Shown here one piece after another: positions 1 through 9,196 of a DNA stretch of 64,000 nucleotides. A program made the translations under genes and the position numbers. Source of the DNA: Flavobacteriaceae bacterium (GTDB lineage Bacteria > Bacteroidota > Bacteroidia > Flavobacteriales > Flavobacteriaceae); assembly GCA_013373635.1 (NCBI GenBank), contig JABXHN010000016.1:93597-157596 (forward strand), written 5' to 3'. Positions within the stretch are counted from its first letter, which is position 1; each line of letters starts with the position of its first letter. The notes beneath the pieces are model-generated. The model saw only the letters and a program-made list of their open reading frames with translations, made no database searches and had not been told where the DNA came from.

Positions 1-287
1 TTAGCCCATTTGCTTCTGTTTTCAAGTGCGTTTTCGATCGCATCTTGAACGTGCTTTTTCTCAGCTAAATGATAAGTTCCTACTTGGTGCTTGTGATCGT
101 GAGGAGGTGATAGGGGTTTGGTATTCCCGGTTCGAACTTCCTCAGATCCTATATACATTGGAATATCAACAGTACTGTTAAACATACTTGTGTATTCACG
201 GAGGACTTCTTCACGCTCCAAACTTCCAGGTGCATATGATTTTACAGCCTCATTTACTGGAGTTGGTACATTGAAAAATGCATTCAT
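1..287 (-). CDS. pruA: L-glutamate gamma-semialdehyde (P5C) dehydrogenase, N-terminal part
   Basis: The first 95 codons of a gene that runs off the left edge. The protein oxidises glutamate semialdehyde (from proline via P5C) to glutamate with NAD. The visible part begins MNAFFNVP and contains YIGSEEVRTGNT, then PPHDHKH and TYHLAEK, which match the N-terminal arm of the P5C dehydrogenases of Bacteroidota. The catalytic cysteine and NAD site lie outside the window. The ATG at 287 is preceded by a TATCTTTG box at 320-327, which fits a short 5' leader. Family identity rests on recalled N-terminal sequence only, but the match is specific. Confidence 0.85.
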   Translation of the reverse strand, partial: MNAFFNVPTPVNEAVKSYAPGSLEREEVLREYTSMFNSTVDIPMYIGSEEVRTGNTKPLSPPHDHKHQVGTYHLAEKKHVQDAIENALENRSKWA

Positions 288-319
288 AGTTTAGTGTATT
301 TAAGAGGATTATTGTTGGT

Positions 320-327
320 CAAAGATA
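320..327 (-). promoter_or_regulatory. -7 box (TAnnTTTG) for pruA
   Basis: On the minus strand TATCTTTG matches the Bacteroidota -7 consensus TAnnTTTG, about 32 bases upstream of the pruA ATG. I found no convincing TTG -33 element at 17-23 bases spacing, so this is a half-match. Confidence 0.45.
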
Positions 328-358
328 CAAAAGTGAAATAGAAAAACATGGCGATTCA

Positions 359-1612
359 CTAGTTTTCTATTTGCTGGGAATTTGCGATTCCAATACCTAC
401 TAATCGGTCGTAAATTGATCCGAATCTACGGTAGTAAACTAATATGTGATATTGGTTTTCAGTTACGTGAAAATTTCCGCTGATCAGATTGTCTATTCTT
501 TGATTTTTTTTGTCAACTGCTATGTATTTGTAATTGTAGAACCCTTGTTTGAGTAAGAGACTCGCCTGATAGCGATTGATGTCTTTGTTAAAATTCATTT
601 TGGTTTCATCACTCCAATTGTAATTGTTGAATTTTCCGCTGAGATAAATTTGTTTTATCTCATTGTTGATTGGAGGTTCTAGACTAAAGTGAACCCAAGT
701 GTAATCGGCTTCGATACTTGGATTTGTTCCTTGTGTGGTGTTAATTCTAAAATCTCCATTGATATCTGGAAAATAGGTGTAGGGCAATTGCGCTCTTGAT
801 CTATTGCCATATAGCCAGTGCTCGTATATGTCAGCAAGTTCAATTTTAGCGATAGTACCTTGAGCTGCTCTAATGTCTTTGGTGTCAAAATTGAGGTATT
901 CATTACCAGCGTTAAAACTAGCTTCATTTGAATATCTAAAAACCAATTCATTCCCTTTGTTGTATTGAGGGTATAGATATCTAATGGTGCTATTCCAATC
1001 GTAATTCTGCATCAACGCAATCTGGATCTCTTTCTTGGGATTAGCCGTGTTTAAATTCTCTGTAAAAATTGAAAACTCTATATTTTGTTTAGTGTTCATG
1101 CTTTCAAAATCTCTATTTCGCTTTACTTGAGCCGAAACTTTAGAAAGATTCTCAAACACTATAAACCTTCTTGAAAACATTAAGTCATCATAAGAGTCGT
1201 AAATTTCAATCATGTAATTTCCACTTACTTTTAAGCTTAAATCAGCATTGGGAATTGTCAATTGATAATTGGAATATTGAACTAAAGTATTATAGGAATT
1301 GTTGTAATTTCTAATACGTTGATTGTCATTTCCATTTAGGTATTCGCTCTTTAAAAGTTTTGAAGGAGACCAATCGTAATTACAGTGAATAATTCTGTAG
1401 TAGTAATCACTTTCATCAGCTTTTAGATCATCGAAACTCAAAAAAAAAGGTTCGCCTAATCGAACAATTGGAAATTGATCGTCTGAGGCTCCTTTAAAAA
1501 TAATGGTACGCAGGTATTGAGGAGGTTCCTTTTCAATTAGTTCTTGAGCATTAACTATCTGAAATACAGATAATAACAAGATAAAATTGATTAAAACATA
1601 CTTTTTTATCAT
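359..1612 (-). CDS. Type IX secretion system plug protein (DUF5103 family)
   Basis: A 417-residue secreted or periplasmic protein with a Sec signal peptide at residues 1-22 (MIKKYVLINF..., cleavage near VNAQ). The rest is rich in Asn, Tyr and Asp and looks all-beta. Residues near 325-335 (YLSGKFNNYNWS) resemble the C-terminal domain of the DUF5103 family, now called the T9SS plug. In that family the protein blocks the periplasmic side of the SprA outer-membrane translocon when no substrate is engaged; that role is family knowledge, not seen here. The gene is the only obvious T9SS component in the window and is divergent from nqrA. The ATG at 1612 is chosen because the signal peptide begins there. 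Confidence 0.8.
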   Translation of the reverse strand: MIKKYVLINFILLLSVFQIVNAQELIEKEPPQYLRTIIFKGASDDQFPIVRLGEPFFLSFDDLKADESDYYYRIIHCNYDWSPSKLLKSEYLNGNDNQRIRNYNNSYNTLVQYSNYQLTIPNADLSLKVSGNYMIEIYDSYDDLMFSRRFIVFENLSKVSAQVKRNRDFESMNTKQNIEFSIFTENLNTANPKKEIQIALMQNYDWNSTIRYLYPQYNKGNELVFRYSNEASFNAGNEYLNFDTKDIRAAQGTIAKIELADIYEHWLYGNRSRAQLPYTYFPDINGDFRINTTQGTNPSIEADYTWVHFSLEPPINNEIKQIYLSGKFNNYNWSDETKMNFNKDINRYQASLLLKQGFYNYKYIAVDKKNQRIDNLISGNFHVTENQYHILVYYRRFGSIYDRLVGIGIANSQQIEN

Positions 1613-1704
1613 GAGTTAAAGATAGTATTTTTGTTAGATTTTATAAATGAAAATATTGCGAAAAATTTAATTGTTAATTATTATGAATACTCTCAATTTA
1701 GTCA

Positions 1705-1712
1705 TAAATTTG
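1705..1712 (+). promoter_or_regulatory. -7 box (TAAATTTG) for the nqr operon
   Basis: TAAATTTG fits TAnnTTTG and sits 40 bases upstream of the nqrA ATG. No TTG was found at the usual spacing, so the -33 element is weak or absent. This is the only promoter-like box in the 140-base gap between the T9SS plug gene and nqrA. Confidence 0.5.
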
Positions 1713-1752
1713 CATCAATTTTTTAAAGAAATTAACTAAAGGTCTACATAAT

Positions 1753-3105
1753 ATGTCTACAGACATTCGAATCAAAAAAGGATTAGACATTAATCTTGTA
1801 GGAGCCGCTCAAAAAGAGACTAGTATTCTCAAAGACAGTGACTCGTATCAGATTAATCTAGATGACTTCCACGGAATTGTTCCAAAATTACTTCTCAAAC
1901 AATGTGAAAAAGTTAAAGCAGGTCAAGGGTTGTTTTTTAACAAAGACAATGAAGAGATGCTATTTGTTTCTCCTGTAAGTGGAGTGATTGACGAAATTAA
2001 AAGAGGGGCAAGAAGAAGAGTATTAACTATCACCATCAAAGCTGATGGAACTGATTCTACTGAAAAACTTCAAACGGTAAATCTTGAAAATGACAGTGCT
2101 GATCAAATTAAGAAAGCATTGTTAGCTGGTGGTTGTTGGCCGTTTATCAAACAACGTCCTTACGATATAATCGCAAATCCAGCTGATACTCCTAAGGGTA
2201 TATTTATTTCTGGATTGGATACAGCTCCATTGGCTGCTGATTTAGATTATACACTCGCAGGAAGTGAAAAATACTTGCAAGCTGCAGTTACCGCACTTGG
2301 TAAATTAACTTCTGGTTCAGTTCACATTTCTGTTAAAGGAAGTTCCTCAGTTCTTGCAGGTTTAGAAGGTGTTCAATTACATACTGTTTCTGGACCACAT
2401 CCTGCTGGACTCGTTGGAACGCTTATCAATAAAGTAGATCCTATTAATAAAGGAGAACGCGTTTGGACTGTGAATGCTGCTGATTTAGAAATTATCGGTA
2501 AGCTTTTATTAGAAGGTGAGTTTGACGGTTCAAGAACTATAGCAGTTGCTGGATCTGGAGTTTCAAAACCATCATATGTTCGCGTTAAATTAGGAGCAGA
2601 AATCAAAACTGTTTTAGATGCAGCTGGTGGATTGACTGATGAAAATGTCAGAGTAATCAATGGAAATGTTCTTACAGGAACAGGTGTTGCTTCATTCAGA
2701 TACCTTAGATTTTACAACAATTCTGTCACGGTAATTCCAGAAGGGAATGATTACGAACTTTTTGGATGGGCGAAACCAGTTTCAAATAAAGTATCTATTA
2801 CAAGAGCCCTAACCTTATCGTGGTTAAACAAGCGCAAAAAATACAATCTCAATACCAATACAAACGGGGAGCACAGGGCATTTGTGCTCACAGGTCAGTA
2901 CGAGCAAGTATTTCCATTGGATATTTATCCAATGCAACTGCTGAAGTCTTGTATGATTAAAGATCTCGATGAGATGGAGCAGTTAGGATTATACGAAGTA
3001 GCTCCTGAGGATTTTGCGCTTACAGAATTTGTGTGTGTTTCAAAGCAACCACACCAAAAAATTATTAGAGAAGCATTGGATTTATTACATAAAGAAATCG
3101 GATAA
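1753..3105 (+). CDS. nqrA: Na+-translocating NADH-quinone reductase subunit A
   Basis: A 450-residue subunit of the Na+-pumping respiratory complex that passes electrons from NADH to ubiquinone or menaquinone. NqrA is the peripheral cytoplasmic subunit linked to quinone binding. The N-terminus (IRIKKGLDI) and the segment SGVIDEIKRGARRR are typical of the family, as is the length of about 450. It is the first gene of a tight nqrABCDEF operon; nqrB starts one base after its stop. The start at 1753 is an ATG 40 bases after the -7 box. Confidence 0.96.
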   Translation: MSTDIRIKKGLDINLVGAAQKETSILKDSDSYQINLDDFHGIVPKLLLKQCEKVKAGQGLFFNKDNEEMLFVSPVSGVIDEIKRGARRRVLTITIKADGTDSTEKLQTVNLENDSADQIKKALLAGGCWPFIKQRPYDIIANPADTPKGIFISGLDTAPLAADLDYTLAGSEKYLQAAVTALGKLTSGSVHISVKGSSSVLAGLEGVQLHTVSGPHPAGLVGTLINKVDPINKGERVWTVNAADLEIIGKLLLEGEFDGSRTIAVAGSGVSKPSYVRVKLGAEIKTVLDAAGGLTDENVRVINGNVLTGTGVASFRYLRFYNNSVTVIPEGNDYELFGWAKPVSNKVSITRALTLSWLNKRKKYNLNTNTNGEHRAFVLTGQYEQVFPLDIYPMQLLKSCMIKDLDEMEQLGLYEVAPEDFALTEFVCVSKQPHQKIIREALDLLHKEIG

Positions 3106-3106
3106 A

Positions 3107-4324
3107 ATGAGTTTAAAAAACAAGTTACACCTATTAAAGGAAAAGTACAGCGATAAAAAGTATGCTCCAGCATTTAATGCACTTCATACCTTTTTATATA
3201 CTCCAAATGAAACAACGCATTCAGGAGCCCATGTTCGTGCTGTAGACGATCTAAAAAGAACGATGAATACCGTAATCACAGCTTTGATTCCGATATTGAT
3301 TTTTAGTTTCTTTAATGCTGGTTACCAACACTATTCAGCAATTAATGGATTTCCATCAGACTTTAGTGTTCTTGAACACTTTTTGACCTTAGACAACTTC
3401 TTAGTTGGACTTGTTACCATCCTTCCACTCGTTGTAATTTCTTACGGAGTAGGATTGGGTGTTGAGTTTTTGTTTGCAGTCATCAAAGGTCACGAGGTAG
3501 AAGAGGGTTATTTGGTTACAGGAATGTTAGTTCCTTTGATTATTCCTGTCGACACACCATTATGGATGTTAGCGATTGCGGTAATTTTTGGAGTTGTGAT
3601 AGGTAAAGAGGTTTTTGGTGGTACAGGGATGAATATCCTAAACCCAGCACTTACCATTAGAGCATTTTTATTCTTCTCATATCCAACATGGATGAGTGGG
3701 GATAAGGTTTGGGTTCACCAGGCGGTTGAACGCGCTGGGACTGCAGATGCTATTTCTGGAGAAACTATATTAGGTTCTCTTGCACAGGGAGCTGATTATT
3801 CTTATTCAGTATCAGATATGTTCTTTGGATTTATTCCAGGATCAGTTGGAGAGACTTCAACCTTCTTAATTTTATTAGGAGGTTTGTTCTTAATCTTTAC
3901 TAAGATTGGATCTTGGAGAATTATGCTAAGTGCTGTAATCGGAGCACTTGTAATGGGATTGATCTTTAACGGCGTTGTTGATGCTGGTTGGATACACTCC
4001 AGTTCTAAATTTTATCATTTAATGAGCCTACCTTACTGGCAACATTTAATAGTTGGAGGATTGGCATTCGGTATCGTTTATATGGCAACTGATCCAGTTA
4101 CTGCTGCTCAAACTGAAAAAGGTAAGTGGTACTACGGATTTTTGATCGGATTTATTTCTGTGATGATTCGTGTATTCAACCCAGCTTATCCAGAAGGAGT
4201 ATTCTTGGCGATTCTTCTTATGAACGTCTTTGCTCCAACTATTGATCACTATGTGGTTAGAGGAAATGTGAAAAGACGTTTAAAACGTACTAAAAAATCA
4301 ATTGCTAACCTTGAAACTGTTTAA
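3107..4324 (+). CDS. nqrB: Na+-translocating NADH-quinone reductase subunit B
   Basis: A 405-residue integral membrane subunit with about ten hydrophobic segments. It carries covalent FMN on a threonine; the site here is SGET with Thr220 (context DAISGETIL), a slight variant of the SGAT seen in well-studied homologues. It also holds riboflavin and forms part of the Na+ path, by family knowledge. The start is the ATG at 3107 (MSLKNKL), directly after the nqrA stop. An in-frame upstream extension to 3014 would overlap nqrA by 92 bases and is rejected. Confidence 0.96.
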   Translation: MSLKNKLHLLKEKYSDKKYAPAFNALHTFLYTPNETTHSGAHVRAVDDLKRTMNTVITALIPILIFSFFNAGYQHYSAINGFPSDFSVLEHFLTLDNFLVGLVTILPLVVISYGVGLGVEFLFAVIKGHEVEEGYLVTGMLVPLIIPVDTPLWMLAIAVIFGVVIGKEVFGGTGMNILNPALTIRAFLFFSYPTWMSGDKVWVHQAVERAGTADAISGETILGSLAQGADYSYSVSDMFFGFIPGSVGETSTFLILLGGLFLIFTKIGSWRIMLSAVIGALVMGLIFNGVVDAGWIHSSSKFYHLMSLPYWQHLIVGGLAFGIVYMATDPVTAAQTEKGKWYYGFLIGFISVMIRVFNPAYPEGVFLAILLMNVFAPTIDHYVVRGNVKRRLKRTKKSIANLETV

Positions 4325-4326
4325 CA

Positions 4327-5073
4327 ATGGCAATTAATACAGATAAAAATTCATATACTTTTATTTTCGCAATCATCATGGTTGTGGTTGTAGGAGCCTT
4401 ATTAGCTTTTGTTTCTTCTTCTTTAAGCGGAACCATAAGTGAAAACATTCGATTAGAAAAACAACAAAACATCCTCTATGCGATGGGTGTTAATAATAAC
4501 GACGAGGGAAGCGTTGAGTTTATTTCAACCTCTGAGGTGGCTCAAGTTTTTAATCAGTACATCAAAAAGCAATTAGTAATCGAAGGTGATCAAATCACTG
4601 AAGACAAGGAAGCTTTTTTGATCGATTTAAAGAAAGAAGCAGAGCGAGCTAAAAATGGTGAAGCGCGTCGTTTACCTGTTTTTATTGGAGAAAAAGAGGG
4701 TAAGACCTTCTACGTTCTTCCAATGTTAGGTAAAGGACTTTGGGACGCTATTTGGGGTTATGTTGCCTTAGATGACAAATTGGTGATTCAAGGAGTCTTC
4801 TTTGATCACAAGGGAGAAACTCCTGGTCTTGGAGCTAACATCAAGCAGCGTTTCTTTATGGATGACTTTACAGGAGAATCTATTTTGAAAAACAATGACA
4901 TTGTTGGGGTTAAAGTTATCAAAGGAAATAACGACCCACTAAACAATGATAAATTAGACAATGAAGTTGATGCGCTTGCAGGAGCGACTATTACTGGTAA
5001 TGGTCTTTCAGCGATGCTTTCAGACAGCTTTAAGTTATACGAGAATTATTTAAACAGCATTTTAGTACAATAA
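4327..5073 (+). CDS. nqrC: Na+-translocating NADH-quinone reductase subunit C
   Basis: A 248-residue protein with one N-terminal membrane helix (residues 9-32) and a periplasmic FMN-binding domain. The covalent flavin site is visible as DALAGATIT with Thr221, which ApbE would modify; apbE lies downstream. The segment around 165-170 (ETPGLGA) is the other conserved FMN-domain motif. It is two bases after the nqrB stop and four bases before nqrD, so it is certainly co-transcribed. Confidence 0.96.
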   Translation: MAINTDKNSYTFIFAIIMVVVVGALLAFVSSSLSGTISENIRLEKQQNILYAMGVNNNDEGSVEFISTSEVAQVFNQYIKKQLVIEGDQITEDKEAFLIDLKKEAERAKNGEARRLPVFIGEKEGKTFYVLPMLGKGLWDAIWGYVALDDKLVIQGVFFDHKGETPGLGANIKQRFFMDDFTGESILKNNDIVGVKVIKGNNDPLNNDKLDNEVDALAGATITGNGLSAMLSDSFKLYENYLNSILVQ

Positions 5074-5077
5074 GATT

Positions 5078-5725
5078 ATGGGATTACTATCTAAAAAAGA
5101 TGCAGCCTTAATTAAAGATCCATTATTTGACAATAACCCGATTACAATTCAGGTATTGGGGATCTGTTCAGCGCTTGCCATCACAGCAGAATTAAAGGCG
5201 TCTATCGTAATGGGGTTGTCAGTACTTTTCGTTTTAGGAATGGGTAATGTGGTGATCTCACTGATGAGAAACATCATACCATCTAAAATTAGAATTATTG
5301 TTCAATTGGTTGTTGTAGCGGCGCTTGTAATTATTGTGGACCAAGTTTTAAAAGCATTCGCTTATGAGCTTAGTAAAACCCTTTCAGTCTTTGTTGGTCT
5401 GATTATAACCAACTGTATTATCATGGGGCGTTTTGAGGCATTTGCTCTTGGTAATGGACCTTGGAAAGCTTTCTTAGACGGAATTGGAAATGCTGGAGGA
5501 TATGCTATTATATTAGTGATTATTGGATTCTTTAGAGAACTCTTAGGGTCTGGAACACTTTTAGGATTTCAAGTTTTAGGAGATCCAATCGCTAAAACAG
5601 GAGTATACGCTCTAGGATACGAGAACAACGGATTTATGTTGTTGTCTCCTATGGCTCTTATTGTAGTTGGACTTATTATTTGGGTACAACGTGCTAGAAA
5701 TCCAAAACTTCAAGAATCTCACTAA
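5078..5725 (+). CDS. nqrD: Na+-translocating NADH-quinone reductase subunit D
   Basis: A 215-residue integral membrane subunit with about six hydrophobic segments, homologous to NqrE and to RnfA/RnfE. The conserved FVGLIITNCIIMGR segment (about residues 108-121) contains the cysteine that, with its partner in NqrE, is known to hold an intramembrane iron-sulfur centre. Length matches the family (about 210). It sits between nqrC and nqrE with gaps of only 4 and 10 bases. Confidence 0.96.
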   Translation: MGLLSKKDAALIKDPLFDNNPITIQVLGICSALAITAELKASIVMGLSVLFVLGMGNVVISLMRNIIPSKIRIIVQLVVVAALVIIVDQVLKAFAYELSKTLSVFVGLIITNCIIMGRFEAFALGNGPWKAFLDGIGNAGGYAIILVIIGFFRELLGSGTLLGFQVLGDPIAKTGVYALGYENNGFMLLSPMALIVVGLIIWVQRARNPKLQESH

Positions 5726-5735
5726 GAAATAAATT

Positions 5736-6470
5736 ATGGAACATTTAGAATTATTTTTCAAGTCTATTTTTATCGATAATATGGTATTTGCCACATTCTT
5801 AGGAATGTGTTCTTACTTAGCTGTATCTAAAAAAGTGTCAACTGCAGTGGGATTAGGTGCTGCTGTAATCTTTGTAATGGCTGTTACAGTTCCTATGAAC
5901 TGGCTTTTAGATCAATACTTATTAAGAGATGGTGCGCTTGCGTGGTTAGGACCTGAGTATGCAGATTACAACTTAGGATTTTTATCATTCATTCTCTTTA
6001 TCGCGACTATTGCTACCATGGTACAATTAGTTGAAATTATTGTTGAGAAGTTTGCACCAGCATTATACAATTCATTGGGTATTTTCTTACCACTAATCGC
6101 TGTAAACTGTGCTATATTGGGAGGATCTCTCTTTATGCAATCAAGAGAAATTCCTTCTTTAGCTTTAGCATTTAATTACGGAATTAGTTCAGGTATTGGA
6201 TGGTTCTTGGCAATTTTAGCAATAGCTGCGATTCGTGAAAAGATCCGATATTCAAATGTACCACCAGCACTTAGAGGGTTGGGAATTACTTTCATCCTTA
6301 CAGGTCTTATGGCAATTGGATTCATGAGCTTTGGAGGAATGTTAACTGGTGATAACCCAGTACCTGAAGCTCCAGTAGAAGAGACTGCTACTGTAGTAGA
6401 AGATAAAAAAGAAGAATTAAAAGAAGAGAAAAGAGCAGATGTTATCTCTTATAATGATTTAAATAAATAA
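5736..6470 (+). CDS. nqrE: Na+-translocating NADH-quinone reductase subunit E, with charged C-terminal tail
   Basis: A 244-residue membrane subunit paired with NqrD around the intramembrane Fe-S centre; the conserved [14 protein letters not shown] segment (about residues 121-134) carries the cysteine. The core ends near residue 205. After it comes an extra hydrophilic tail of about 35-40 residues rich in Glu, Lys and Pro (from VPEAPVEE to YNDLNK), so the protein is longer than the roughly 200 residues of the Vibrio subunit. The tail's role is unknown to me. It is separated by two bases from nqrF. Confidence 0.95.
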   Translation: MEHLELFFKSIFIDNMVFATFLGMCSYLAVSKKVSTAVGLGAAVIFVMAVTVPMNWLLDQYLLRDGALAWLGPEYADYNLGFLSFILFIATIATMVQLVEIIVEKFAPALYNSLGIFLPLIAVNCAILGGSLFMQSREIPSLALAFNYGISSGIGWFLAILAIAAIREKIRYSNVPPALRGLGITFILTGLMAIGFMSFGGMLTGDNPVPEAPVEETATVVEDKKEELKEEKRADVISYNDLNK

Positions 6471-6472
6471 GA

Positions 6473-7780
6473 ATGATTTTAGCGATAAGTACACTTACTA
6501 CCATTGTTATTACTGTAGTTGCCTTTATGGTGTTGCTACTAGTATTGGTTTCTTTATTGTTGTTTACTAAAGAAAAATTATCTCCTTCAGGACCTGTAAC
6601 CATTACCATCAACGGTGAGAAAAAGGTTGAGGTTGCTTCAGGAGGATCTCTTTTATCGACTCTTGGTGGTCAAAAGATTTTCTTGCCTTCAGCTTGTGGT
6701 GGAGGTGGTACCTGTATTCAGTGTGAGTGTCACGTTCACTCTGGTGGGGGAGAAGCACTTCCTACTGAAACACCTCACTTTTCTAAAAGAGAACTCGTTG
6801 AGGGAGCTCGTTTAGCATGTCAGGTAAAGGTGAAGCAGGATATGGATATCTCTATTCCAGAAGAAGTTTTTGGGATTAAGAAGTGGCAAGGTAAAGTAGT
6901 TCGTAACTATAATGTAGCATCTTTTATCAAGGAATTCGTAGTAGAAATTCCAGAAGATATGAACTACAAGGCTGGTGGATATATTCAAATTGAGATCCCT
7001 CAGTGTGAAATCAAATACTCGGATATTGATATTACAGCACATCCAGAAGAGCACGATACTCCAGATAAATTCAAAGCGGAGTGGGACAAATTTAACTTAT
7101 GGCCTCTAGTGATGAAAAATCCTGAAACTGTAGAACGAGCTTATTCAATGGCTTCTTACCCTGCAGAGGGAAGAGAAATCATGCTTAACGTTCGTATTGC
7201 TACTCCACCGTGGGATCGCAATAAAAATGGATGGATGGATGTGAATCCTGGAGTTGCATCATCCTATATCTTCTCTCGTAAAGCTGGAGATCCTGTAACG
7301 ATTTCAGGACCTTACGGTGAATTCTTTATCAATGAATCAGAAGCAGAAATGCTTTATGTTGGTGGAGGAGCTGGTATGGCACCGATGCGTTCGCATTTAT
7401 ACCACCTATTCAAAACCTTAAAAACGAATAGAAAAGTGACTTATTGGTATGGAGGACGTTCTAAGAGAGAATTATTCTACATCGATCACTTTAGACAATT
7501 GGAAAATGAGTTCCCTAACTTTAAATTCTACTTAGCGCTTTCAGAGCCAATGGAAGAAGACAACTGGAAAGTTAAGGAAGATCTCGACAGCCCAGGTGAC
7601 GGATTCGTTGGATTCATTCACAATGTGGTTATCGATCAATACTTGTCAAAACACGAGACACCTGAAGATATTGAATTATACTTCTGTGGACCACCACTGA
7701 TGAACAAAGCTGTTCAAAAAATGGGTGAAGACTTTGGTCTAGCTGATGAGAATATTCGCTTCGACGATTTCGGAGGATAA
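6473..7780 (+). CDS. nqrF: Na+-translocating NADH-quinone reductase subunit F
   Basis: A 435-residue NADH-oxidising subunit: an N-terminal membrane helix (residues 3-31), a plant-type 2Fe-2S ferredoxin domain with Cys75, Cys81, Cys84 and Cys116, then an FAD domain with RAYSMASYP (about 222-230) and an NADH domain with [12 protein letters not shown]. The C-terminus FDDFGG is typical. Electrons pass from NADH through FAD and the 2Fe-2S centre into the rest of the complex. It is the last gene of the operon and is followed at once by a strong terminator. Confidence 0.97.
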   Translation: MILAISTLTTIVITVVAFMVLLLVLVSLLLFTKEKLSPSGPVTITINGEKKVEVASGGSLLSTLGGQKIFLPSACGGGGTCIQCECHVHSGGGEALPTETPHFSKRELVEGARLACQVKVKQDMDISIPEEVFGIKKWQGKVVRNYNVASFIKEFVVEIPEDMNYKAGGYIQIEIPQCEIKYSDIDITAHPEEHDTPDKFKAEWDKFNLWPLVMKNPETVERAYSMASYPAEGREIMLNVRIATPPWDRNKNGWMDVNPGVASSYIFSRKAGDPVTISGPYGEFFINESEAEMLYVGGGAGMAPMRSHLYHLFKTLKTNRKVTYWYGGRSKRELFYIDHFRQLENEFPNFKFYLALSEPMEEDNWKVKEDLDSPGDGFVGFIHNVVIDQYLSKHETPEDIELYFCGPPLMNKAVQKMGEDFGLADENIRFDDFGG

Positions 7781-7787
7781 AACAAGA

Positions 7788-7815
7788 GCCAGTAGTTTTC
7801 TACTGGCTTTTTTTT
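7788..7815 (+). terminator. Intrinsic terminator of the nqr operon
   Basis: A perfect 8-base stem (GCCAGTAG / CTACTGGC) with a TTTT loop, followed by eight T. It begins seven bases after the nqrF stop. The last T is also the first base of a TAGCTTTG box (7815-7822) for the next gene. Confidence 0.92.
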
Positions 7816-7822
7816 AGCTTTG
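7815..7822 (+). promoter_or_regulatory. -7 box (TAGCTTTG) for the small gene and apbE
   Basis: TAGCTTTG fits TAnnTTTG and lies immediately after the nqr terminator, only four bases before the ATG at 7827. If used, the mRNA would be leaderless or nearly so. No clear -33 TTG. Confidence 0.45.
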
Positions 7823-7826
7823 CTTT

Positions 7827-8186
7827 ATGAAGATATTGACAGAACAGGAATTGCACAACTTAGCGATGAATTATGTGGGCAAAGAGTTAGAAGCTCAGGG
7901 CTATGAGTTTATGGCCGTGAATTCTAAACTCAAGAAACACCCTCAATTTGTCTGTTTAAAGGATAAACAATTGCACTTTATTCTTGTGGAAGCCATCTGT
8001 TATCCTAGAAATCCTCATATAATCAATAATGATCGAGCTGAGAAAATGAGAGATCACGCTCAAAAGTTTGAAGGACTTACTTATTATGCAGCAGTAGGAC
8101 TTCACAATACTGAAGATCCGAGTTTGCCGATTTATCTCAACCAGCCCTATACGATTACCTATCCCGGTTTAAAAGAAATTAAATGA
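7827..8186 (+). CDS. Conserved small protein of unknown function between nqrF and apbE
   Basis: A 119-residue soluble protein without signal peptide or membrane helix. The middle (FVCLKDKQLHFILVEAICYP) reads like a short beta-strand core with an acidic residue, somewhat like a nuclease-fold remnant, but I cannot assign a function. The stop overlaps the apbE start by four bases (ATGA), so the two are translationally coupled. Its position between the Na+-NQR operon and its flavin-loading enzyme suggests a role near that complex; this is inference from context only. I recall that such genes are sometimes labelled NqrF-like, but nothing in the sequence supports that label. Confidence 0.8.
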   Translation: MKILTEQELHNLAMNYVGKELEAQGYEFMAVNSKLKKHPQFVCLKDKQLHFILVEAICYPRNPHIINNDRAEKMRDHAQKFEGLTYYAAVGLHNTEDPSLPIYLNQPYTITYPGLKEIK

Positions 8187-9196
8187 TAAGAATTCTTTAC
8201 ATACTTGTATTAAGTTTTTTAGTTGTTTCATGTGGTTCAGATGTTCACATCAATAAATCTCAATTTAGAGGAGAGGCTTTTGGAACGACCTATTCGATTA
8301 TCGTTACGGATAACAAATCAGTTGATTTACATTTTGAAATTGATTCGGTAATTAAAGTCGTCAATCAATCGATGTCGACCTATATTCCAAGTTCTGATAT
8401 CTCAAGAATTAATCGTGGAGATACTAGAGTGCTAGTTGATCATATGTTTAGAGATGTGTTTGAATTGTCAGATCAAATTTACCAGAAGACAGGAGGTTAT
8501 TTTGACCCTACTGTTGGTGTCTTAGTCAATGCATGGGGATTTGGACCTGGAGAAAAAATGGATTTGACCGATATGAAAGTTGACAGTCTTATGCAGTATG
8601 TAGGATACTCTAAAGTTAAATTAACCGAAGATCATCACATTGTAAAAGAACACCCTTCCATCTATTTTGACTTTAATGCTATTGCAAAGGGATATGCCAT
8701 CGATCGATTAGGGGTTGCCCTCGATCAACGTGGTCTTAAAAATTATCTAATTGAAGTTGGAGGTGAAATTGTAACAAAAGGCATTAATACTGCTTCAAAT
8801 AAAGAATGGGTGGTTGGAATTGACGATCCTTTAGCTGAAGATCGTTCGAATCCGATTCGACTCATTCAACTTAAAGATCGAGCTTTAGCTTCTTCAGGTA
8901 ATTATCGCAAATTTAGAGTGGATCCTGAAACAGGAGTAAAGTATGTTCACACGATCAATGCACTAACCGGTTATACCCAAAACTCAAATGTTCTGGCTGT
9001 TAGTGTCCTTGCTGATAATTGTGCTACGGCAGATGGTTATGCTACTGCTTTTATGGCAATGGGATTAGAAAAAACCATGAACTTAGTTCAGGGAGATTCT
9101 AAATTAGAAGCTTTTGTAGTTTATCTCGATGAGGATAATCAAACTGCTACATGGGCTTCAGAAGGCTTTAAATCGGCTTTCTTATCAAAGGAATAA
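8183..9196 (+). CDS. apbE: FAD:protein FMN transferase (lipoprotein)
   Basis: A 337-residue ApbE. It moves FMN from FAD onto a threonine of target proteins, here most plausibly NqrB Thr220 and NqrC Thr221. The N-terminus is a lipoprotein signal with lipobox VVSC (Cys17), which places it on the periplasmic side. Family motifs visible are FGTTYSI near residue 35, FDFNAIAKGYAIDRL (about 166-180), EVGGEI and a late NCATADGYATAF segment with Mg-binding residues. It is coupled to the preceding small gene, and its 3' end overlaps the convergent methyltransferase gene by 29 bases. Confidence 0.95.
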   Translation: MIRILYILVLSFLVVSCGSDVHINKSQFRGEAFGTTYSIIVTDNKSVDLHFEIDSVIKVVNQSMSTYIPSSDISRINRGDTRVLVDHMFRDVFELSDQIYQKTGGYFDPTVGVLVNAWGFGPGEKMDLTDMKVDSLMQYVGYSKVKLTEDHHIVKEHPSIYFDFNAIAKGYAIDRLGVALDQRGLKNYLIEVGGEIVTKGINTASNKEWVVGIDDPLAEDRSNPIRLIQLKDRALASSGNYRKFRVDPETGVKYVHTINALTGYTQNSNVLAVSVLADNCATADGYATAFMAMGLEKTMNLVQGDSKLEAFVVYLDEDNQTATWASEGFKSAFLSKE

